From Verrucomicrobiaceae bacterium (lineage in GTDB: Bacteria > Verrucomicrobiota > Verrucomicrobiia > Verrucomicrobiales > Verrucomicrobiaceae): DNA of 64,000 nucleotides. Location: positions 1-64,000 of the forward strand of contig CANNQP010000005.1 in the NCBI GenBank assembly GCA_947507875.1, read 5' to 3'. A model generated the notes under the pieces. The model was not told the origin of the DNA. It saw only the letters and a program-made list of their open reading frames with translations, and made no database searches. The translations under genes and the position numbers were made by a program. Shown here piece after piece: positions 8,684-16,964 of this stretch (the first letter of the stretch is position 1; each line of letters opens with the position of its first letter).

Positions 8684-9097
8684 ATGCCCAAGCCCAAACC
8701 CACTTGGAATGACAAGCTCCGTTGCAGCAAAGCACCGGAGGTCAAACGACTCGACAAAGCATTCGCCGGAATGCCGGAAGGCAGTCGCATGCTCATCGCA
8801 TCGCCTGCGATTCTGGATGAGTATGTGCGTGCCATTCCCCAGGGGCGGACCGTCAGCGTGAAGGCCATGCGCGATGAGCTGGCGGATCGACACCGCGCCG
8901 AACACACGTGTCCAGTGACCACCGGCATCTTTCTGCGAATCGTCGCAGAAGCCGCCTGGGAGCGCCATCTTGCGGGCGAACCGTTTGACGCAATCACACC
9001 TTTCTGGCGCGTCATCGAGCCTGACTCAGCTCTCGCGGAGAAACTCGCTTGCGGCGCGGAGTTCATCGCCGAGCAAAGAAAGATGGAACGTGCTTAA
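8684..9097 (+). CDS. MGMT-family (alkyltransferase-like) protein, copy 1
   Basis: The 137-residue protein is related to the DNA-binding domain of O6-alkylguanine-DNA alkyltransferases: VSVKAMRDELADRH resembles the start of the winged helix, CPVTTGIFLRIVAEAAWE the recognition-helix region, and ITPFWRVIEPDS occupies the place of the active-site 'IPCHRVI' motif. The alkyl-accepting Cys is absent (P106-F-W-R-V110), so suicide alkyl transfer is unlikely. Alkyltransferase-like proteins with a substituted Cys bind and flip damaged bases instead. A paralogue (copy 2, 16965-17402) has about 70% identity by eye. It is followed 16 bp later by an unrelated secreted hydrolase gene. Confidence 0.7.
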   Translation: MPKPKPTWNDKLRCSKAPEVKRLDKAFAGMPEGSRMLIASPAILDEYVRAIPQGRTVSVKAMRDELADRHRAEHTCPVTTGIFLRIVAEAAWERHLAGEPFDAITPFWRVIEPDSALAEKLACGAEFIAEQRKMERA

Positions 9098-9113
9098 TCA
9101 CTCCTCTCCGCTC

Positions 9114-10556
9114 ATGAAAACGCTCCTCCTTTCGCTTCTCACCACCAGCGCCCTCGCGGCCGAGCTCCAACCAAACGCCAAGCTCACCTTCGACTTCCCC
9201 GAGCTGCCGAACACGCTCGCGGGCATGGTTTCGGGCACGACGAAGGTGGCGCGGTTGGGGGCGATTCTGCCGTCGAACTATGCGCCGGGTTCGAAGCATC
9301 CGCTCTTCGTTTACCTCAAGGGGGGCAGCGGCGGACCGGAGGATGGTGGGGCGATGGCTCGCGACATCGTGGGCGCGGAGGACTTCATCGCGGTGCAGGT
9401 GCCGCTTTTCAAAAAGAACCAGCCGAAGGGCAAAACACTGCCCGTGATGGTCGAGGACCTCGCCGTCGTCAGCGCAGCGTATCGCACGATGCTCGAAAAG
9501 CTCGCCGCCGAGGTGCCAAACATCGATTGGCAGCGCAGCGTCATCGGCGGGCACTCGAATGGCGCGCACACGCTCAGCGTGCTGCTTGCAGGTCGCGATG
9601 AGTTCATCACGCAGCACTTTCACGCGTTCTGGCTGCATGAAGGTGGCTTTCCGCTCATGCCCGCGGCCATGCCGATCAAAGATGGCCGCTTCCTGCTGCT
9701 CGTGGCCGATGACGCGATGACCGGCGGCTTGGAGGTCCGGCAGTTGATGCTCGATCAGACGTCGCTGCTCGAACGTCAGGCCAAGCTCATGAAGCTCGAA
9801 TTCAAGAGCGTCCTTATGCGCGGCTACGGTCACGACGTGCCACCGGAATACATGCGCAACGTGCGTCAGTTCGCCCGAGGCGAGCCTTTGGAGGACATCA
9901 CCGCGTCTGAAAAAGCCGCCGCCGCGAAACTCATCCTGCCGCTGCGCACGCATCCCGACTCCAGCGCGTGGAATGACCTGCTCGTGAGCGATTTGACCAA
10001 CATGCGAGTCCCGGGAGCCATCTGGAGCTATCGCGACGGCACCCTCACCGCCACCGAGGATCAAAACATCTGGACCAAGGCCACGCACGGCGACTGCGTG
10101 CTCGATTTTGAGTTCAAGTTCGAGCCTGGAGCTAACAGCGGCGTCTTCTTCTACAACAGCGACGAAACGAACTGGATGCCCGCGAGCATCGAAATCCAGA
10201 TCTGCGACGACCGCGCCAAGCAATGGCAGGAAAAGCCCGCCAACTGGCGCTGCGGTGCCTTCTTCGGCCATCAGCCCGCGACCAAGAGCACCGTCAAACC
10301 CGCCGGTGAATGGAACCGCATGACCCTCACCGTCCAAGGTCCGAAAATCACCGTCGTGCTCAACGGCGTAGTCGTGAACGAAATCGACCTCACGCAGTGG
10401 AAAGACAGCAAACTCAATCCCGACGCCTCCGAGATGCCGAAATGGCTTCAAGGCAAGCCGTGGGCTGAAATGCCCTTCAAAGGCCGCATCGGCTTCCAAG
10501 GCCGCCATGCGGGTGCTGGCATCGAGTTTCGGAAAGTGAAGCTGCTGCGGCTTTAG
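9114..10556 (+). CDS. Secreted alpha/beta-hydrolase fused to DUF1080 domain
   Basis: The ATG at 9114 is chosen because it starts a signal peptide (MKTLLLSLLTTSALAAE); the frame runs further upstream but only through the previous gene. Residues about 30-270 form an alpha/beta-hydrolase: a GGSGG loop, the nucleophile elbow GGHSNGAHTLS and a late GYGHDVPPEY that may supply His. Residues about 285-480 form a DUF1080 (3-keto-disaccharide-hydrolase-like jelly-roll) domain, with LDFEFKFEPGANSGVFF and the closing GRIGFQGRHAGAGIEFRKVKL. The fusion suggests an exported esterase acting on a decorated sugar, the DUF1080 part binding or cutting it. No neighbour identifies the substrate. Confidence 0.85.
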   Translation: MKTLLLSLLTTSALAAELQPNAKLTFDFPELPNTLAGMVSGTTKVARLGAILPSNYAPGSKHPLFVYLKGGSGGPEDGGAMARDIVGAEDFIAVQVPLFKKNQPKGKTLPVMVEDLAVVSAAYRTMLEKLAAEVPNIDWQRSVIGGHSNGAHTLSVLLAGRDEFITQHFHAFWLHEGGFPLMPAAMPIKDGRFLLLVADDAMTGGLEVRQLMLDQTSLLERQAKLMKLEFKSVLMRGYGHDVPPEYMRNVRQFARGEPLEDITASEKAAAAKLILPLRTHPDSSAWNDLLVSDLTNMRVPGAIWSYRDGTLTATEDQNIWTKATHGDCVLDFEFKFEPGANSGVFFYNSDETNWMPASIEIQICDDRAKQWQEKPANWRCGAFFGHQPATKSTVKPAGEWNRMTLTVQGPKITVVLNGVVVNEIDLTQWKDSKLNPDASEMPKWLQGKPWAEMPFKGRIGFQGRHAGAGIEFRKVKLLRL

Positions 10557-10570
10557 CCGCAGCCACATTT

Positions 10571-11368
10571 TCAAGCCTGATATCCGAGCTGCCGCGAAAG
10601 CTGATCGGCGAACTGCTTCACTTTCTGGCCCAGCTTGTCCAAGCTGCCCGGCGTGACGCGATCCGAGGGGCCGCTGATCCAAAGGGAGGCGACGGGGTGG
10701 CTGCGGTGATCGAAAACAGGCGCGGCGACGCAGGCGAAAGTCTCGCTCTCTTCACCGCGGTCAAGCGCGTAGCCACTGGCTTTGGCTTGCTTGAGTTCGG
10801 CGAGGAAGGCGGTGGCGCTGGTGATGGTGTGCCGGGTGTGTTTGGAGAACTTCATCTGCTGCACGAAGGTTTTTTGTGCCTCGGGGCTCCAGTGGGCGAG
10901 CATGGCTTTCGCGGGGGCGGCGGTGTGCAGGGTGAAGGCATGGCCGATTTCGACGACCACCTTCACCGGATGGGATGAGGCGACCTGATCGAGCACGACG
11001 CCGTGATTTCCGGCCAAAGTGCCGAGTAGGGCGGTCTCGCCCGTGGCATCGCGCAGGGCGGTGAGGATGGGCGCGGCGGCCTGGATGAGTCGCTCTCCAC
11101 CCATAGCGGCATGACCGAGGCTGAGGAGCTTGCGGCTGGCGCGGTAGGCCTTCGTGTCTTCATCGCGCTCGGCATAGCCGCGGAGTGTGAGCGTGGTGGC
11201 GATGCGGAAGACGGAGTTCTTCGGCATTTTTAGAGCCTCGGTCATCGCGGTGAGCGTCAGGCCCTCGGGATGCCGAGAAAGCAGCTCCAGCAGATCGAGG
11301 GTGCGGTCGAGGATGGGCACCTTGTAGCGGCTGAGAGGGTTGGCGGCAGATTTTCGGGCCTTGGGCAT
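10571..11368 (-). CDS. IclR-family transcriptional regulator
   Basis: This is a 265-residue IclR protein from the ATG at 11368 (MPKARKSAAN); the longer open frame upstream lies in the divergent promoter region. The N-terminal winged helix is clear (VPILDRTLDLLELLSRHPEG, then TEALKMPKNSVFRIATTL), followed by the effector-binding domain (GETALLGTLAGNHGVVLD..., HTAAPAKAMLAHW, and the late cysteine segment ESETFACVAAPVFD). IclR proteins bind a small organic acid or sugar derivative and usually control an adjacent divergent gene, here the SDR gene starting 87 bp away and perhaps the beta-helix gene after it. Confidence 0.92.
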   Translation of the reverse strand: MPKARKSAANPLSRYKVPILDRTLDLLELLSRHPEGLTLTAMTEALKMPKNSVFRIATTLTLRGYAERDEDTKAYRASRKLLSLGHAAMGGERLIQAAAPILTALRDATGETALLGTLAGNHGVVLDQVASSHPVKVVVEIGHAFTLHTAAPAKAMLAHWSPEAQKTFVQQMKFSKHTRHTITSATAFLAELKQAKASGYALDRGEESETFACVAAPVFDHRSHPVASLWISGPSDRVTPGSLDKLGQKVKQFADQLSRQLGYQA

Positions 11369-11380
11369 ACGTTTGATATA

Positions 11381-11415
11381 CAAAACAAGATTTGTCATTG
11401 CAAACGCGTAGTTTG
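11381..11415. promoter_or_regulatory. Candidate IclR operator: two inverted repeats between iclR-type and SDR genes
   Basis: Within the 86-bp divergent gap two short inverted repeats share the same half-sites: CAAA-N6-TTTG at 11381-11394 and CAAAC-N5-GTTTG at 11401-11415. Their spacing, about two helical turns between centres, and their place between the regulator and its divergent target are what is expected of an autoregulated IclR operator. No IclR consensus was searched. Confidence 0.4.
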
Positions 11416-11454
11416 TGACTTTGAGTCGGTTCTTCATTTCAAACAACATACCAA

Positions 11455-12183
11455 ATGACAAACCTTATTTCCCATACTGTCATTGTCACCGGCGGCTCGC
11501 GCGGCTACGGCGCGGGCATCGCGGAGGCCTTTGTGAAGGCTGGGGCGCGTGTCTGGATCACGGGACGAAACCAGGACAAGCTTCAGGAGACCGCAATCCG
11601 CATCGGAGCGACGCCCTTCGTGGCCGATGTCGTGGACGGAGCGGCTTGGGATCGATTGATGGCCGAGGTAATCGCTCAAACCGGTCGTCTCGATGTTTTG
11701 ATCAACAATGCAGGCGAGGGCGTGAAAATCGGTCCGGCTAGCGAGCAGACGGATGAGGCCATCGCGCAAAGCCTCGCCAGCAATCTCATGGGAGCGATGC
11801 TCGGCTGTCATCGCGCCGCCGCGATCATGCAAAAGCAGGGCAGCGGCCTCATCGTGAATATCGGCAGTGCCTGCTCCACGCATGCGTGGCCGGGCTGGAG
11901 CGTGTATTCGGCCGCGAAGGCCGGTTTGCTCATGTTCACGCGCTGCCTGCTCACCGAGTTGCGACCTCACGGCGTGCGCGTGACCTCCGTTTTGCCTTCT
12001 TGGGGCCAGACCGACTTCACCGAGGCTGCGCATCTCCCACCGCGTGATCCCGCTGTGCTCGCGCAATGCATCTCGCCTGCCGACCTCGGCCAACTCCTTG
12101 TTCAAACTGCCCAACTGCCCGCGCACCTCGTCGCTGAGGAGATCAAGCTCTGGCCGATGGTGCAGCCAATGGCTCAACTTTAA
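11455..12183 (+). CDS. Short-chain dehydrogenase/reductase
   Basis: This is a classical 242-residue SDR: the cofactor motif TGGSRGYGAG near residue 13, NNAG near residue 85, and the catalytic Ser...YSAAK (SACSTHAWPGWSVYSAAKAG). ITGRNQDK after the second strand suggests NADP(H) preference through its Arg. It is transcribed divergently from the IclR regulator and is followed 17 bp later by a secreted beta-helix gene, so a regulated sugar- or alcohol-oxidation role is plausible; the substrate is unknown. Confidence 0.92.
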   Translation: MTNLISHTVIVTGGSRGYGAGIAEAFVKAGARVWITGRNQDKLQETAIRIGATPFVADVVDGAAWDRLMAEVIAQTGRLDVLINNAGEGVKIGPASEQTDEAIAQSLASNLMGAMLGCHRAAAIMQKQGSGLIVNIGSACSTHAWPGWSVYSAAKAGLLMFTRCLLTELRPHGVRVTSVLPSWGQTDFTEAAHLPPRDPAVLAQCISPADLGQLLVQTAQLPAHLVAEEIKLWPMVQPMAQL

Positions 12184-12200
12184 CCCCAACCCAGACCACC

Positions 12201-14312
12201 ATGCGCTTCCTCTTCCTCCTCGCCCTCGCGCCGCTGCTGCATGCCGCGGAGCATTCGATCAAACCCGGTGATAATCCGCAGGCCGTCATGGATCGCGCGG
12301 CTCCAGGCGACAAGCTGATCTTTCTACCCGGCCTGCATCAGCATGGCCTAACGAAGCATCGCTCCATCCTCTACGTGGACAAAGCGATCCACATCGAGCT
12401 GAGCGAAGGGGCCACGCTGAAGCTCGCGGATGACACGACGAAGCTCGAGGCCGAGCCTGAGATCACCACCGATCAGGACGCGGGCAAGAAGCTCGACGAT
12501 TTGGAAATGGGCGGTCGCTTTGACCTCATCAAGCCGTGCATCTTCACCATCAAGATCGACTCCGAAGGCAGCGACGGCGGCGCGGACACCTTTGCGTGGG
12601 GCGTGTTTGAGAGCGCTGACAATCCACAGGGCACCGCCAAGCTGCCGCCATCCGCCAGCAAGTTTGCCGAAACCCCGCATCAGCGCGTGCCGATCACGGG
12701 CGACTGGCAAACGCTCGCCCATGGCGTGCAGGTCCGCTTTGGCAGCAAGACGGGGCACAACAAGGGAAGCACCTGGTTCAGCACCTACGATGGACCCGTC
12801 GCGTATGGCATCCGGGTCGGTCATGGACGCCAGCCGAACACCATTGAAAACGTCCGCATCACCGGGAAGGGCACCATTGACATGAATGCCACGCACAACG
12901 TGCAGCCCGGCTTCCTCGTGAAGGACATCAACGCCTGCGTGCTCATCCACGGCCGTGTGCGAGGTGTGCTCGTGGAAGGCATCACGATGATGGACACGAA
13001 CCGCTCCGTGATGTGTTACGGCGAGCACACCGGCAAGTTCCTGCCCGGCGGCAAGACTGGCCCCGGCGAATCCTTTGATGCCGAGGACATCACCATCCAG
13101 CGCACGCGGACGATCAATCCGAACGGCGCCGCCTATCTGCTCGGCCATCCTTCGTTCCGTGGCCATCTGCGCAACGTGAAGTGCAACTACAACTACATGG
13201 AGACCGGCGTCACCAGCATCGAGCCGAACTTCAATCTCGATGGCTACGAAGTGATCGGCAATGTCATCAACTGTGGGGGACTCTACGGCGCCATCCATTG
13301 CTGGCGTTGCTCGCGCAATGGCTTTGTCATGGACAATCTTCGCATCAATGACATCAACGGTCGCGAAGTCGTCGGTGTCGGTGCCCCTCGTGGTTGGGAG
13401 AGCCCCGAGCCGCCGCTGCAGCGCAACAACCGCAACCTCCTCAGCGATCCCGTACCCGTCGCCTTGCCTCATGTCGCGCCGTTTGGTCGTCGGATGCTTG
13501 TCAGCGACTACGGCGGCAACAAAGTTGCCATCATCGCCGCCGATGGCCGCACCGAGTGGGAGCATCCCGCCGAGAAGCCGCAGGACGTGTGGATGCTTGC
13601 CAATGGCAACATCCTCTTCAGCCATCTGCGCGGAGCGCGCGAGGTCACGCTTGATCACAAGGTCGTCTGGAGCTATCGCGCCCCCGAGAAGACCGAGGTG
13701 CATGGCTGCCAGCCTTTGCCGGATGGCAAGGTCATGGTTGTCGAGTGCGGCACGAAGCGACTCGTCGAAGTCGGTCGCGATGGCCAAGTCGTCCGCGAGA
13801 TCCCCGTGCCGGTGAAAACGAAAAACACGCACGATCAAATGCGCGGCTGCCGTCGCACGAAGGATGGCCGTTACCTCATCAGCGCCAAAGGCGACCGCGC
13901 CATCCTCGAACTCAGCGCCGAAGGCAAGCTCCTCCGCTCAATCCAAACGCCCGGCGATCCTCACGAAGTCCGCGAACTGCCCAACGGCCGCCTCCTCATC
14001 GCCTGCGGCGAAGGCGAGGCCATGCTTGAACTCGACCGCGAAGGCAAAACCGTGTGGAAACTCGGCACGCAGGATGTGCCGAACAACCCGCTGCGCCTCA
14101 TCAGCGGCTTCCAGCGCCTGCCCGACGGCCATACCCTCGTCATCAACTGGCTCGGCCACGGCTATCTCGCCACCACCGCCCAGTTCTTCGAGCTCGACGG
14201 GCAAAAGCGCATCGTCCGCCAGTTCACCGACCACGCCCGCTTCGTCAGCATCAACAAAGTCCAGCTCCTCGATGTGCCCGGCGATCCCGCGAAGGATGAG
14301 GTCTGGCGCTGA
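12201..14312 (+). CDS. Secreted right-handed beta-helix protein with C-terminal beta-propeller
   Basis: The 703-residue exported protein has the signal MRFLFLLALAPLLHAAE. The N-terminal half looks like a pectate-lyase/polygalacturonase-type beta-helix: it opens GDNPQAVMDRAAPGDKLIFLPG, has repeated turns ending in N/V residues (IENVRITGKGTIDMN, VLVEGITMMDTN) and a cysteine-flanked late coil (NCGGLYGAIHCWRCS). From about residue 425 on, repeats built on 'DGR...W', 'LPDGKVMV', 'KDGRYLIS' and 'LPNGRLLIA' form an arylsulfotransferase/PQQ-like beta-propeller. Pairing of the two domains suggests polysaccharide lyase or hydrolase activity plus a binding platform. No catalytic set could be assigned. 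Confidence 0.75.
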   Translation: MRFLFLLALAPLLHAAEHSIKPGDNPQAVMDRAAPGDKLIFLPGLHQHGLTKHRSILYVDKAIHIELSEGATLKLADDTTKLEAEPEITTDQDAGKKLDDLEMGGRFDLIKPCIFTIKIDSEGSDGGADTFAWGVFESADNPQGTAKLPPSASKFAETPHQRVPITGDWQTLAHGVQVRFGSKTGHNKGSTWFSTYDGPVAYGIRVGHGRQPNTIENVRITGKGTIDMNATHNVQPGFLVKDINACVLIHGRVRGVLVEGITMMDTNRSVMCYGEHTGKFLPGGKTGPGESFDAEDITIQRTRTINPNGAAYLLGHPSFRGHLRNVKCNYNYMETGVTSIEPNFNLDGYEVIGNVINCGGLYGAIHCWRCSRNGFVMDNLRINDINGREVVGVGAPRGWESPEPPLQRNNRNLLSDPVPVALPHVAPFGRRMLVSDYGGNKVAIIAADGRTEWEHPAEKPQDVWMLANGNILFSHLRGAREVTLDHKVVWSYRAPEKTEVHGCQPLPDGKVMVVECGTKRLVEVGRDGQVVREIPVPVKTKNTHDQMRGCRRTKDGRYLISAKGDRAILELSAEGKLLRSIQTPGDPHEVRELPNGRLLIACGEGEAMLELDREGKTVWKLGTQDVPNNPLRLISGFQRLPDGHTLVINWLGHGYLATTAQFFELDGQKRIVRQFTDHARFVSINKVQLLDVPGDPAKDEVWR

Positions 14313-15079
14313 GAGACCGGCTGTGGCTTGAGCTGCAGGGCTTTTGTCCTTTCCGCGGCAAAAGGGTCAGACGTGTACAGATGGTGAAGCGGATCACTTT
14401 TTTGCATAGGTTAGGCGGGGCTGGATACATCATCATGAACAACCTTCATGAGACCCGATTCTGAGCTTTTGCACCGCTATCATCGCCTGGGCGATGCTCT
14501 GGCCTTTGCCGAGCTGGTGCGGGCTCATTCGGTCATGGTGCATGCCACAGCCTGCCGAGCCATTAGAAACGGCCCTGATTAAAACCGTCAATCCAAGCCT
14601 TGGCGGCATCACGGAAGCAGCCACGGAGATCGTGCATCGGCTTACACAGTTGCCGCAGCATTCGAGCATCGGCAGCGGGCAGAAGGGGAATCAGGAACTC
14701 CTTTGGAAGGTAGTGAAATGAGCGAATCGACACGCGGATAGCTTGGGTAGGAATGAACGATGCTTCTACCGCCTTGCGAGACAAGAGCATGAATAAGCCA
14801 TTCGCTTCTGTCATCATTGCATTCAGTTTTGATCCTTGCATGGACGAAATCTCCGACGGTGTCTCTTTCAACAAAGCCCTTTGTCACCGGGCCCGAAGAT
14901 CATTCAGAAAGAGCTGGAGGACTGACGCAGACTGGACCGTGGCGGCATTTTCACAAAGTTTGGCGGATCATTGCCATACTTCGAGGCTTGATTTTCACCA
15001 TGATGGTTCCTGATCAAACTCTAGATTCATACACACTTTGTCGTCTGCCTCCGTTTTAAAAGGTCCAACCTTTGCTCCC
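14313..15079. other. Intergenic stretch with sigma-factor remnant
   Basis: There is no intact gene in these 770 bases. The left part has an inverted repeat (CTTTTG 14341-14346 / CAAAAG 14359-14364) and a GGGTCAGACGTGTAC-type string of the kind often left near repeat elements. The middle carries a truncated sigma-factor gene, listed separately. The right part (14,600-15,079) has short ORFs on both strands that resemble nothing known and lack coding character. Confidence 0.6.
14448..14582 (+). pseudogene. Truncated ECF sigma-factor gene (region 2 start only)
   Basis: The ATG at 14448 opens 44 codons reading RPDSELLHRYHRLGDALAFA then ELVRAHSVMVHATACR before a TAA. This closely parallels the start of the complete sigma factor at 28987 (NRLLQRYHFQGDATAFAELVRSHSAMVYATAHR). 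The upstream DNA also matches: a TTTGCATA element precedes both starts. Regions 2.3-4 are missing, so the product cannot bind DNA as a sigma factor. It is a recent truncated paralogue. Confidence 0.75.
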
Positions 15080-16873
15080 ATGCAAAACTATCTATGCCTT
15101 ACTTTCGTCGCCATGGCTTTGCTTCATGCTGAAGAACCGGTGTTGCCGCCAGAGGCGAAGCCGTTGTTGGTGGATGCGCCATTGCAACCGACGCAACCGA
15201 AGCCTGAGGAAGGTCGCATCACGAAGACGGAAGCCGGGTTCCTGCTTGAATCGCCGGGCAAGCTGGAAAAGAGCTACAACCTCTCGGTGAGTCGTCGCTT
15301 CACGCAGGCACTGGCGAAGGATCAGGTGTGCCTGGCGGTGATCCAAGCACGCACGACGCAGACGGACAAGGCGGATGGCAAAGGGCGCATCACGGTGGCT
15401 ATTCAAAACACAAGAGACTATAGCGCGACACCCCTTTGGAAAAACTGGATCGTTGGGAAAGATTGGGAAACCAGTTTTTTTAGTTTCAGTGCAACGCATG
15501 AACTGCCAGCAGATGCAGGTATAGCTAAATTGATCATAGGAGATGCCAAGCAGGTGATCGAGGTGGCGGATTTTCAGATTTATCGCCTACCTATGGGTTA
15601 CGACATCTTCAAGTTGCCGACGATGCGGAAGACCTACGTTGGTCGTGAGCTTGATGCCCCTTGGCGTGTTGAGGCTGAAGCTCGCATCAGCAAGCATCGA
15701 AAAGGAAAGTGGACGATTGTCGCGCAAGATAAAACAGGAAAGACACTGCCTGGTGCTAAGATCAGCGTTCGCATGAAGCGCCATCTCTTCGGATTTGGCA
15801 GCTCAGTCGATCCAATGATGCTGTCGGGTTTGGATGCAAAGATGGCGGCTGCTGATCAGAAAAAATACCTCAAGGTTACAGATGAATTGTTTAGCAGGAT
15901 TGTTCCGGAAAATGGGCAACGTCCGCGCAACAGTTTCGCTCCTCTGGATGCGCAAAAACCCTGGGAAGAAGATGGGCGTCGACGGAATCGAGCTGCTTTG
16001 CAATGGACGCTTCAATGGGCACAAGATCGAAAGATGAGTTCACGCGGCCATTACTTGGTGTGGGGCTACCTCGAACCGTGGGCACGTCAAGAGCTTGATC
16101 AAGGCGGCATTGTTGGCCTTTTGGATGCCTACCAATTTCATTTCGATACCATGATTCCATTCAATGCGGATTATGTGTCAGAGTGGGATGCCATCAATCA
16201 CCCAGTGCCCTTTGTGGAAGCAGATGCGCTGTATCGAGTCATCAGTCCCAACGTTTATGCCGACTTTTATCGGAAGCTGCGTCCGTTGACGGATAAGATT
16301 TTATTCATTAACGAAGACACCTTTAACCTTGACCGAGCGCTTGCGTTTGAGAAGCACATCCAGCAGATGATGGCAGCGGGGGTCACCCCAGATGGCTGTG
16401 GCTTCCAAAGTCATTTCAGTGACTACTCCATCCCATCCATCGAGCATCAATGGGAAACGTGGAGTAAGTTTGGCCAAAAGGTTAAGCACCTCACGGTTAC
16501 GGAATACGATTTGCAGACGTTAGATGATGAGCTTCATGCTGACCATTTGCGCGACATGATGACTCTTTGCTTCAGTCATCCTCAAATGACTGGTTTTGTG
16601 ATTTGGGGTTTTTGGGAAGGTCGTCATTGGAAGCCGACTGCAGCTATGTTTAAGAAAGATTGGACTGAGAGACCTGCCGTGCAGGTCTGGCGTGATTTGG
16701 TCAAAGGCAAGTGGTGGACCCATGCTGACCTCACGGCGGATGCGGAAGGTCAAGTGAGTCTAGATGCTTTCTTCGGCTGGTTTGATATTGTGATCGACCA
16801 CGATGGAAAAACCAAGGCCTTTGAGGTCAGGCACGCTGTGAGGGGAGGAAAGCCTCAACTGAGACTTGATTGA
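15080..16873 (+). CDS. GH10-like (endo-xylanase family) secreted protein
   Basis: The protein has 597 residues from the ATG at 15080, which starts a signal peptide (MQNYLCLTFVAMALLHAEE). Residues about 30-195 look like a beta-sandwich, possibly carbohydrate-binding. A TIM barrel of GH10 type follows, with GFGSSVDPMM, RGHYLVWGYLEPW and HFDTMIPFNADYVSEWDAIN on one side and the nucleophile segment LTVTEYDL (E475) and GFVIWGFWEGRHWKP on the other. The normal acid/base motif 'NE' after strand 4 reads Asn373-His374 here, so canonical double-displacement hydrolysis is doubtful. It may be a binding protein or a variant enzyme. Confidence 0.8.
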   Translation: MQNYLCLTFVAMALLHAEEPVLPPEAKPLLVDAPLQPTQPKPEEGRITKTEAGFLLESPGKLEKSYNLSVSRRFTQALAKDQVCLAVIQARTTQTDKADGKGRITVAIQNTRDYSATPLWKNWIVGKDWETSFFSFSATHELPADAGIAKLIIGDAKQVIEVADFQIYRLPMGYDIFKLPTMRKTYVGRELDAPWRVEAEARISKHRKGKWTIVAQDKTGKTLPGAKISVRMKRHLFGFGSSVDPMMLSGLDAKMAAADQKKYLKVTDELFSRIVPENGQRPRNSFAPLDAQKPWEEDGRRRNRAALQWTLQWAQDRKMSSRGHYLVWGYLEPWARQELDQGGIVGLLDAYQFHFDTMIPFNADYVSEWDAINHPVPFVEADALYRVISPNVYADFYRKLRPLTDKILFINEDTFNLDRALAFEKHIQQMMAAGVTPDGCGFQSHFSDYSIPSIEHQWETWSKFGQKVKHLTVTEYDLQTLDDELHADHLRDMMTLCFSHPQMTGFVIWGFWEGRHWKPTAAMFKKDWTERPAVQVWRDLVKGKWWTHADLTADAEGQVSLDAFFGWFDIVIDHDGKTKAFEVRHAVRGGKPQLRLD

Positions 16874-16964
16874 TCCAACTGCCGATGTGGTTGATGCCGA
16901 CAGGATTTCTTGGAGGTGTCGATGCTTGAATTTGCCTTGGAATCGTGCTTTTGAACGTGGTATT

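Noticed and set aside
9063..10682. 539-codon open frame on the minus strand
   Set aside because: Antisense to the esterase-DUF1080 gene, whose motifs and signal peptide are clear. The frame has His/Arg/Glu-rich random composition, a known effect of high-GC third positions.
12348..13838. 496-codon minus-strand open frame
   Set aside because: Lies fully inside the beta-helix/propeller gene in reverse; no recognisable motif, composition of a shadow frame.
14563..14874. 103-codon minus-strand frame in the sigma-remnant region
   Set aside because: No motif, overlaps other random frames on both strands, no ribosome site.
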